The position numbers and the translations under genes were made by a program. Under the pieces are notes generated by a model. The model was not told the origin of the DNA and made no database searches. It saw nothing but the letters and a program-made list of their open reading frames with translations. From Terriglobus albidus (GTDB lineage: Bacteria; Acidobacteriota; Terriglobia; Terriglobales; Acidobacteriaceae), in the NCBI RefSeq assembly GCF_025685425.1, contig NZ_JAGTAS010000019.1, positions 58,689-122,688 of the forward strand: DNA of 64,000 nt, read 5' to 3'. Positions within the stretch are counted from its first letter, which is position 1; every line of letters begins with the position of its first letter. This document shows positions 27,461 to 34,062 of the stretch, piece after piece.

Positions 27461-27743
27461 GCGAGGTGCTCCTATTGGCGCTGGAGGGAAGAAGACCGGC
27501 CTGTTGCATCTCGGCCGTGACACGGTCAGAGAAGGTGGGCGGTGGTGCGGGTGTGTGAGCGACGTATGGCCGTACGGTGCGGTTCTGGCAGCGATGCATC
27601 TGCGCAGCCTCTTCGGCGAAGCGTGCATTCAGTTCCGGGTCGACGGCCACGGGGCGGGGAATCTCAATCACCTGCCGGCAGCGTTTGCAGCGCAGTGCCT
27701 GCAGGGTGTCCATGCGTTCCAGCATTTGATGGGCTAGCTCCAA
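27432..27743 (-). CDS. Small zinc-finger-like protein, 103 aa, upstream of the terminase remnant
   Basis: A TTG start at 27743 gives 'LELAHQMLERMDTLQALRCKRCRQVIEIPRP', with a CxxC motif (CKRC) that could bind zinc with the later His/Cys (MHRCQ). It overlaps the terminase start by 29 bp, and overlaps the preceding frame by about 80 bp. Either it is a true overlapping phage gene or the two frames are one gene broken by a frameshift. Family unknown. Confidence 0.45.
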   Translation of the reverse strand: MELAHQMLERMDTLQALRCKRCRQVIEIPRPVAVDPELNARFAEEAAQMHRCQNRTVRPYVAHTPAPPPTFSDRVTAEMQQAGLLPSSANRSTSHGKAPVQVQ

Positions 27744-28056
27744 TCGGTGTGGGTTGCCAGGCCTCCACCAGAGCTGCGTGATAACGGGAGCCGGCGGCGT
27801 TGAGGAAGGTCACGCTGGGTCCCATCACGGAGGAGAGGTCGTGCAGTTTGGCCTTCTCCGGTTCCACCAGCAGAAGGATGCTCTTATAGCGGTTGTTCAC
27901 CCAGCGCGCAGCGCCGCAGTCGACCATCCACCTGGCTTGCTCGCGGGGAATGTGAGTGGAGGGAAGCGAGTTGGTTCTTTGGCCACGACGGAATACAGCC
28001 ACGTCGCACGAGGGCGATGAAGAGACAGAGGTATTCATAAGAGTGTTGGTCGTCAA
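27664..28056 (-). CDS. Hypothetical phage-region protein, up to 130 aa
   Basis: The confident core is 'HIPREQARWMVDCGAARWVNNR' through 'VTFLNAAGSRYHAALVEAW' (about residues 34-105). After that the frame probably shifts into the following gene. The N-terminal ~30 residues look unstructured; an alternative frame upstream on the same strand reads 'YLEVTASLRFDDQHSYEYL', suggesting that a further gene or a frameshift precedes it near 28080. Not recognised as a named family; its position ahead of the terminase fits a phage regulatory or packaging accessory gene. Confidence 0.4.
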   Translation of the reverse strand: MTTNTLMNTSVSSSPSCDVAVFRRGQRTNSLPSTHIPREQARWMVDCGAARWVNNRYKSILLLVEPEKAKLHDLSSVMGPSVTFLNAAGSRYHAALVEAWQPTPIGASPSNAGTHGHPAGTALQTLPAGD

Positions 28057-28229
28057 ACCGAAGACTGGCGGTGACTTCCAGGTAGCCGGTGCGGTGAATC
28101 GCTCTCGGCTACTTCTTCAACATAGGCCGGTTATGGGGTGGGGACAAGCGGTATTTGGTGGGTTACTAACGGTGGTAGTAGGTGTGGTTTTTGGGTGTGA
28201 AGTTGTGGGGTTTTATTGAAGTTTTTTGA

Positions 28230-28500
28230 CGTGGGTGGGAGCGTGTGCTTCAGCACACGGTCATCCGTCCCTAGAAGGAACGGGCTTTAGCCCTGGGAGT
28301 TTTCGCTGAGTCATAGGAAAAGCCCAAGGCTAAAGCCCAATCTTACGTAACCACAAATCAGCGGGCTGGAAGCCCACGGCTCCCACCGGATCGCGCGTTA
28401 GCGCGATATACCCACATCTGGCGATAAAGTCGCCAGATATGGGGCACCCGGCGTTCGTAGCTTGGTGCGAGTTGTTGCGCTATACGCAACGGTTGTTGAT
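28230..28500. repeat. Repeat families B and E block
   Basis: gggctttagccctgggagttttcgctg ... aaaagcccaaggctaaagccc (about 28291-28342), 'agcgggctggaagcccacggctcccacc', then 'cccacatctggcgataaagtcgccagatatggggcaccc' (28409-28448). There is no gene in 28060-28700 apart from the promoter below. Confidence 0.75.
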
Positions 28501-28602
28501 TAGTAGGGAACCTTTTTCTCTCCGGTAACGTAGCTATTACTTGTCTACGTCATGGTGCTCTCTCTGGCCGCAACGAGATGACGAAAGCGATTTTAGAAGC
28601 AC

Positions 28603-28632
28603 TTGACAGATGTACGAATTATTTCGTATTAA
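28603..28632 (+). promoter_or_regulatory. Promoter with an internal operator-like palindrome
   Basis: TTGACA (28603-28608), an 18-bp spacer, TATTAA (28627-28632). The spacer contains the palindrome TACGAA-ttat-TTCGTA (28613-28628), overlapping the -10 edge, the usual place for a repressor operator. It lies ~70 bp upstream of the TPR gene's start. Confidence 0.6.
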
Positions 28633-28702
28633 AAACACATAAGTTCATAGTTCTCCACTGGACGGCTATCTGATGCGATGCAGCAGCGCAAAGGAGGGCA
28701 AC

Positions 28703-29503
28703 GTGTCCATTCGCTTGAGTTCTATCTACTTGATAATCCTTGTCTGTTTGGGCGGAGTTGTGGTGTCATCGCTCCCTGCTCAGCAGTCGTGTCCGGGCAC
28801 TGAGCTCAAAGACTCCGGCAAGGCGTTGGAGCGATCGGGAGATCGTCAGGGAGCGATCCGTCTTTATCAGCAGGCAGTGCAGGCTTACGAACGATGTGGG
28901 CAGCGTGCTGAGGCGGTGAGGCTGGCGAATGATCTCGCCGATATCTACATGGCCGCGGGAGAGATGAAGAAGTCCTACCAGGAGAAGCTGATTGCGTTGA
29001 AGGGCTTCCAGCAGGCAAAGGATGCCGCCAATGTCTTCCGCGCCTCGGTTGCGATTGCAACGATCTTCTTCACGCAGAAGAAGAAGGACGAAGCATCGCA
29101 TTATCTCGACATGGCGCGAGTGGCGGCACAACAGACAACGGAACTGGGTAATGACGATCGGGCGATGCTGCTATCACTGGAGGGGGCGGAGATGCAACTC
29201 TCCGGGGCTCATGAGGCGGCGTTGCAGTGCTTCCGCGATGCGCTGCGGCTTTGGATCGTGGTGAATGGCCCCAGTCATCCGAATGTTGGATGGGCGCGTC
29301 TGCTGCTGGGGCGGGAGTTGGCCATCACGGGAAAGCCGGAAGCAGCGTTGCAGGAGCTGCAGACAGCGATTTCGATCCTGCATGCGACACAGCCGCGGAA
29401 CGATCCGCATTATGTTTTCGCCGTGAAGGAATGCGCCCATGTGCTGGAGATGGTCGGAAAGAAGAGGGAGGCGAAGGGAATGATGGCTGCGGCGTTTCAG
29501 TGA
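28703..29503 (+). CDS. Exported tetratricopeptide-repeat protein, 266 aa
   Basis: The GTG at 28703 has AAGGAGGG six bases upstream and is preferred to an in-frame ATG at 28673. A signal peptide (about 1-28, ending SLPAQQ) is followed by helical pairs of TPR type ('ALERSGDRQGAIRLYQQAVQAYERCG', 'ALQCFRDALRLWIVVNGPSHPNVGWA', 'PEAALQELQTAISIL'), about five repeats. TPR proteins are scaffolds; partner unknown. The promoter carries a palindrome, suggesting repressor control. Confidence 0.85.
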   Translation: MSIRLSSIYLIILVCLGGVVVSSLPAQQSCPGTELKDSGKALERSGDRQGAIRLYQQAVQAYERCGQRAEAVRLANDLADIYMAAGEMKKSYQEKLIALKGFQQAKDAANVFRASVAIATIFFTQKKKDEASHYLDMARVAAQQTTELGNDDRAMLLSLEGAEMQLSGAHEAALQCFRDALRLWIVVNGPSHPNVGWARLLLGRELAITGKPEAALQELQTAISILHATQPRNDPHYVFAVKECAHVLEMVGKKREAKGMMAAAFQ

Positions 29504-29609
29504 GACATACCTGCACTCCACGTGATATATAGCTTGGGTTGGAAATTGCTCCGTGTACGGTCGATTCGGTTGGCCGATAGGGCGAAAGATAGCCGCAAAG
29601 GGAGAGGGT

Positions 29610-30641
29610 ATGTTCGAGAACACGTCCCGCCGTGCGTTTCTGAAACAGGGTGCTGTGGTGGGGACAGCGATGTTGCTGCAGGATAGCCTGTCCCCAGCGA
29701 TGGCGCAGAAGCCAGAGCCGGCCTGGAGAGATCAGATCGGGCTGGAGCTTTATACGGTCCGCGATGTAATGGCCAACGACTTTGAAGGCGTGTTGGCAAA
29801 GGTGGCGCAGATTGGTTACAAGGAGATTGAGCCGGCCACCGGCTTCAACAACATGGATGCGAAGGCGTTTCGGGCGCTTCTGGATCGTTATGGCTTGGGT
29901 ATGCCGAGTACGCATACGGGCTATCCGTCGGCGGATGATCCCGGGATTGAGCGGAAACTCGAAGCGCTGCAGGTCATGGGCGTCAGATATACGGAGATCC
30001 GGCCCGCAGGTGTTGCGCCGGCCGCACAGGCGCAGAGGAGACAACTGGAGCCGGGAGCCTATTACGACCAGGGGACTGGCATTACGCATAACGCTTTCAA
30101 GGAGGCCGGAGCCTTCGGGCCGTATCAGCCGAAGGTGAAGCTGGATGCTGTGAAGAAGCGCGCGGCCGAGCTGAATGCAAATGGGAAGGTCGCGCACAGG
30201 TTCGGGATGAAGTTGTTTGTTCATAATCACACGGGTGAGTTTGAGAAGCTGCTGGACAGCGATCAGACGATGTATGACGTGTTGCTGGCAGAGACCGATC
30301 CGGAGCTGGTGACGATGCAGCTTGATATTGGCTGGGCGTGTATTGCGGGGATGGATCCGGTAGAGATATTCCGGAAGAATCCGGGCCGTTATGAGTTGTG
30401 GCACATCAAAGATGTCTTTGGGCTGAAGACAGTCAACAAGTCACTCTCACCCAATGAGAGGGTGAGCAGTATGTCGCTGGTGCCGGTGGGTACGGGGCAG
30501 ATCGATTACAAGCCGATCTTTGCGCAGGCGAAGCTGGCGGGGTTGAAGCACTTTGTGGTGGAGCAGGATAATGCCGCGGCATATGGGGATTCCGTGGCGG
30601 CGGCGAGGGTTTCGCACCAGAATCTGAGGGCGATGTTGTAG
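29610..30641 (+). CDS. Tat-exported sugar-phosphate isomerase/epimerase-like (xylose-isomerase-like TIM barrel) protein
   Basis: The ATG at 29610 (GGGAGAGG upstream) starts MFENTSRRAFLKQGAVVGTA, a twin-arginine signal (SRRAFLK) cleaved near AMAQ (about residue 32). The remainder is an AP-endonuclease-2/xylose-isomerase-like barrel: 'GLELYTVRDVMANDFEGVLAKVAQIGYKEIE', 'LFVHNHTGEF', 'MQLDIGWACIAG', 'LWHIKD', 'HFVVEQDNA'. The His/Glu/Asp metal ligands of the family are visible in these blocks. Such proteins isomerise or epimerise sugars or inositols in the periplasm; the exact substrate is unknown. Confidence 0.88.
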   Translation: MFENTSRRAFLKQGAVVGTAMLLQDSLSPAMAQKPEPAWRDQIGLELYTVRDVMANDFEGVLAKVAQIGYKEIEPATGFNNMDAKAFRALLDRYGLGMPSTHTGYPSADDPGIERKLEALQVMGVRYTEIRPAGVAPAAQAQRRQLEPGAYYDQGTGITHNAFKEAGAFGPYQPKVKLDAVKKRAAELNANGKVAHRFGMKLFVHNHTGEFEKLLDSDQTMYDVLLAETDPELVTMQLDIGWACIAGMDPVEIFRKNPGRYELWHIKDVFGLKTVNKSLSPNERVSSMSLVPVGTGQIDYKPIFAQAKLAGLKHFVVEQDNAAAYGDSVAAARVSHQNLRAML

Positions 30642-30707
30642 GGGATAGTTGTCTTGTGGTGGGAGCAGCGGGCTTCCTCAACCACAGATCAGTGCTACGG
30701 AGAATCA

Positions 30708-30968
30708 AGCGCTGAAGGCGCGTTCTATATCAGCCTGGGGCAACGCCCCAGGTTTTGGTACCCACAAGATGTTAAAGGGCTGAAGGCCCGCCCTATATAA
30801 CAGCCTTCAATCCGACCGTATCGTTTCGACAGGCATACAACGGTTTCACGAATCGTTTCGTTTGTGACGATTGGGGATTATGGATCGGGCCTTCAGCCCT
30901 CTTACCGTCTCACTGTCTCCGTACCTGGGGCGTTGCCCCAGGCTGATATAGAACGCGCCTTCAGCGCT
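30708..30968. repeat. Family A inverted cassette, copy A5
   Basis: Near-identical in layout and core to A1 (tcaatccgaccgtat ... tttcgtttgtgacgattgg), with both arms. Confidence 0.9.
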
Positions 30969-30998
30969 CAACACATCTTTCTGGCTCAATAAGGAATG

Positions 30999-31195
30999 GG
31001 CTGAAGCCCACGGCTCCCACCCGATTCGAGCTTCGCTCGAATGGTCCACCCCAGAGAAGCAAGGTCGCCGGGGACCCCGAACATCCCACATCTGGCGATG
31101 AAGCCGCCAGATATGGGGCACCCAGTCATGGGTTGGTTACAGTTGGGTGCCCCATATCTCGGCGTAGCCGAGATGTGGGTTTGCAGCTTCGCTCA
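30999..31195. repeat. Families B and E block overlapping the end of the histidine kinase gene
   Basis: 'gggctgaagcccacggctcccacccgattcgagcttcgctcgaat', 'cccacatctggcgatgaagccgccagatatggggcaccc', then 'ggtgccccatatctcggcgtagccgagatgtgggt'. The last unit contains the stop codon of the kinase at 31137. Confidence 0.8.
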
Positions 31196-32639
31196 GGATG
31201 ACATGCCTATTGTTCTGTGCTATCAATGCAAGTTCTGCTGAGGGATGATCTGTCGCAAGCGGCATGGATACGGAGAACTCGCTTCCGTGGCCTGGGGTTG
31301 AGGTGGCGGTGATGGTGGCGCTGTGGACTCCGGCGACCCATTGTGCAATGGCGAGACCGAGGCCGCTGCTGCCTTCTTCCTGGGTTCTGGAGGGATCGAC
31401 GCGGTAGAAGCGGTCGAAGATGCGTGGCAGAGCCTCCGGCGCTATGCCGATGCCGTTGTCCTGAACCTTCAGATGGATGTGGTGCAGGTCTGAAGTGAGA
31501 GAGACTGCGATGGCGCCGTGTTCGGGCGTGTACTTGATGGCGTTATCGAGCAGAATACCGACCATGCGTCGCAGCAGCGATGGATCGCCCATAGTCCAGG
31601 CATCGGGAGCGATGCTGGTATGCAGTGTCTGCTGTTTGAGGCCAGCCTTGGCGCGAAGGTTATCTGTGACCTCGCTGACCAGTTCGGACAACGGAACGAG
31701 CTGCATGTCGATGTGCTGCTGCACCATGTCGGCTCGGGTGACGGCGAGCAGATCCTGCAACAGGCGGGATGTAGCTTCGCACTCGGTGGTGATGGTGCGA
31801 AGCGCCGCGCGATACTCTTCGGCGGTACGTTTGCGATGCAGCGCGAGAGAGGCCGTGGTGAGCATGACGGTGATGGTGGTTCCCAGGTCATGCGAGATAT
31901 CTTCGGTGAACTGCGTCAGGCGGCTGACGGCGATGTGGAGGCGTTCGAGCAGTTCGTTCCAGGTTTCTGCCAGCACCTGCAGCTCATCGGACGTGTTAGG
32001 TACGGGAAGCCGTCGTTGCAGATCGTGAATGCCGATGCTGCGGGCTTCGGCGGTCATCTGCCGAACCGGGCGAAGCGCGCGGTCGCTGAGAAGGAAGCCG
32101 CCGGCGGCGGAGGCGATGAGCAACAACGGACAGAAGAGCAGATAGGAGTTGCGGACGTTCTCCATCATCTCGGCGTGCTCATCGATCTTGCCGGAGAGTG
32201 AGAGCCGCAGCTTACGCCCGTCCATCGTGACGACGTGGTTGAGGGTGCGTATGGAGTGTCCGTACTGCTTTACCAGACCGAAGCAGCGTTGGATACAGGG
32301 TTGATTGGGCCACGGCACCTTGAACTCGGCCGCGCCGGGCGAGGAATAGATGGGAGTGCCGTCGAGCTCGTAGACCTGGATGATGTCGGTTGCGGCGATA
32401 GCGATGCTCAAGCGATCGAGCTTTTCGGTGAGCGAGAGAGTCTGGTCCTTCGCCGGCCAGGTCTCGATAAAGCGAACGAAACGTTCCTCGCGGGCCCGCA
32501 TGGTGACCTGCCTCGACGTCTCGAGGGCATAGTTCATGTAGACGTACGAGAAGCAGCCGAGGCCGACCATAGAGATCAACGCGAAGACGGTGTAGAGCAC
32601 CGCCAGCTTGAGACGCAGCGATCTCAGCGTGAGCCTCAT
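31137..32639 (-). CDS. Sensor histidine kinase with HAMP domain
   Basis: 500 residues: TM1 about 12-33, a ~120-residue periplasmic sensor, TM2 about 165-187, HAMP, a HisKA dimerisation helix with the phospho-acceptor in DISHDLGTTI (near 247), and an ATP-binding domain (N box 'LLDNAIKYTP', G1 'DNGIGIAPEALPRIFDRFYRVD', G2 'GSSGLGLAIAQ'). It overlaps the stop of the response regulator by 4 bp, so they are one operon. The final ~25 residues ('NRHVILSEAANPHLGYAEIW') are encoded by repeat family E and are not part of the kinase fold. The signal sensed is unknown. Confidence 0.92.
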   Translation of the reverse strand: MRLTLRSLRLKLAVLYTVFALISMVGLGCFSYVYMNYALETSRQVTMRAREERFVRFIETWPAKDQTLSLTEKLDRLSIAIAATDIIQVYELDGTPIYSSPGAAEFKVPWPNQPCIQRCFGLVKQYGHSIRTLNHVVTMDGRKLRLSLSGKIDEHAEMMENVRNSYLLFCPLLLIASAAGGFLLSDRALRPVRQMTAEARSIGIHDLQRRLPVPNTSDELQVLAETWNELLERLHIAVSRLTQFTEDISHDLGTTITVMLTTASLALHRKRTAEEYRAALRTITTECEATSRLLQDLLAVTRADMVQQHIDMQLVPLSELVSEVTDNLRAKAGLKQQTLHTSIAPDAWTMGDPSLLRRMVGILLDNAIKYTPEHGAIAVSLTSDLHHIHLKVQDNGIGIAPEALPRIFDRFYRVDPSRTQEEGSSGLGLAIAQWVAGVHSATITATSTPGHGSEFSVSMPLATDHPSAELALIAQNNRHVILSEAANPHLGYAEIWGTQL

Positions 32640-33310
32640 CGGGAAGATGTCAGCATGTAGCCGAGCGAGCGCGCCGTGCGGATCATGCTCTCCTCTCCCT
32701 TGATGTCGATCTTTGAGCGCAGGCTGTGGATGTAGAAATCGACGCTGCCGTCGCTGACATCGGCATCGAAGGACCAGCCTGCTTCGCGAAGCTGATTGCG
32801 GGTGACGACTTTGTTGGCTCGCCGCATGAGCAACTCCAAGAGAGCATATTCCTTGCGGGTGAGTGTTATTTCGCAGTCGCCACGGCGAACGGTGTGGCTA
32901 TCGCTGTCGAGATGCAGGTCGCCGACTGAGATGACGTTCGACTGCAACTCGGGGTGGCGCCTGCCTATGGCGCGGACGCGCGCGAGAAAAACGGGGATTT
33001 GAAAGGGCTTGGTCAGGTAGTCGTCAGCGCCGAGGTTGAGGCCATGCACGATGTCGGGCATGGAATCCTTTGCCGTCAACATCAGGATGGGGACAACACA
33101 TTTGGACGAGCGCGCTTCTTTCAGTACTGAAAAGCCATCGAGACCCGGAAGCATGACGTCGAGCACGGCGACATGAAATGACACACCGAGCAGCAGGTCG
33201 CGGCCTTCATCACCGCGTTCTGCAACCGTGACCTGATGGCCGTCTTCCGCCAGGCTTTGCCGCAGCACACCGCACAGACGCCGATTGTCTTCCACTACCA
33301 GGACATTCAT
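32636..33310 (-). CDS. OmpR/PhoB-family response regulator
   Basis: 224 residues. Receiver domain with the acidic pair Glu7-Asp8, phospho-acceptor Asp51 (VAVLDVMLPG), conserved Thr/Lys ('LTAKD', 'DYLTKPF'), then a winged-helix DNA-binding domain ('LTRKEYALLELLMRRANKVVTRNQL', 'VDFYIHSLRSKI'). It is the cognate regulator of the kinase directly downstream. It is divergent from the small exported protein plus receptor operon at 33526, whose leader contains a long hairpin, so that operon is the best candidate target (inference). Confidence 0.93.
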   Translation of the reverse strand: MNVLVVEDNRRLCGVLRQSLAEDGHQVTVAERGDEGRDLLLGVSFHVAVLDVMLPGLDGFSVLKEARSSKCVVPILMLTAKDSMPDIVHGLNLGADDYLTKPFQIPVFLARVRAIGRRHPELQSNVISVGDLHLDSDSHTVRRGDCEITLTRKEYALLELLMRRANKVVTRNQLREAGWSFDADVSDGSVDFYIHSLRSKIDIKGEESMIRTARSLGYMLTSSR

Positions 33311-33427
33311 CGCTGTTTCTTGATTACACCTTCCGCCTGTGTGAAGGCCGCACGAATGTGTGAATTCCCTGTAACAGAGCAGGGTTTCTAAGGCTGATCT
33401 AAGAACAAGCCGCTTGAATCGGGTCTA

Positions 33428-33487
33428 TCGGCTGACAGGAGAAGAGCTTTGCATGGAGCGGAAGTACGCGCTCTGTCTGTCAGCCGA
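33428..33487 (+). promoter_or_regulatory. Long inverted repeat in the leader of the 33526 operon
   Basis: TCGGCTGACAG (33428-33438) and CTGTCAGCCGA (33477-33487) are perfect 11-bp inverted repeats; the inner AGAGC/GCTCT (33443-33447, 33470-33474) can extend the stem. It ends 38 bp before the ATG. It could be an RNA hairpin or a regulator binding site. Confidence 0.6.
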
Positions 33488-33525
33488 CAGGACTATTCCT
33501 TTTCATGCCTATTCAGGAGAGCAGA

Positions 33526-34029
33526 ATGCAAACGTTTGTTCGTAAGGCAGTTGTCGCTATCGCTTTGGCCGCGGGAGTCTCGTCCGTGTCTGTCTTTGCC
33601 CAGTCGCAGGATCCCAGCACCTACATGCATGTGCATGCGCCGTTTGCGCAGTCGCTGGTGATGAAGGTAAAGGCAGCGCACGATGCCGATCTCGTGAAGC
33701 TCGGGCTGCATGCCACGCCTCCGGGAGAGACCGATAACGTCATCATCGCCAACATCACCGCGGCGAAGGTTGGCAAGAAGTCATCGGCTGCCGACATGGA
33801 AAAGCTTGCGAAACAGCAACCGATTGCGGTGCGCCTGGACAAGGACAAGACCTTCGATCTGTTGATACCGATTACGGATGCCAAGGGGCGTGATCTGAGC
33901 GGCGGCTTTTTGGTGATGGAAGTTCCGTATACCAAGGCGGCGAGTGAAGAAGAGGCGATCAAGATCGGTCTTGCCGTTCGCGACGATATGCAGCGCCAGA
34001 TTCCCAGCAAAGAAGCTCTCTACAAGTAA
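33526..34029 (+). CDS. Small exported protein, 167 aa
   Basis: The ATG at 33526 follows AGGAGA. A signal peptide (about 1-26, ending VSVFAQ) precedes a soluble domain of ~140 residues with no cysteines and a central beta-rich region ('QPIAVRLDKDKTFDLLIPITDAKGRDLSGGFLVMEVPYT'). I do not recognise the family. It ends 33 bp before the receptor gene on the same strand, so it is probably a periplasmic partner of that receptor's system. Confidence 0.75.
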   Translation: MQTFVRKAVVAIALAAGVSSVSVFAQSQDPSTYMHVHAPFAQSLVMKVKAAHDADLVKLGLHATPPGETDNVIIANITAAKVGKKSSAADMEKLAKQQPIAVRLDKDKTFDLLIPITDAKGRDLSGGFLVMEVPYTKAASEEEAIKIGLAVRDDMQRQIPSKEALYK

Positions 34030-34062
34030 AGCGGGCGATTACCCGCGGAAGGATGAAACGCG

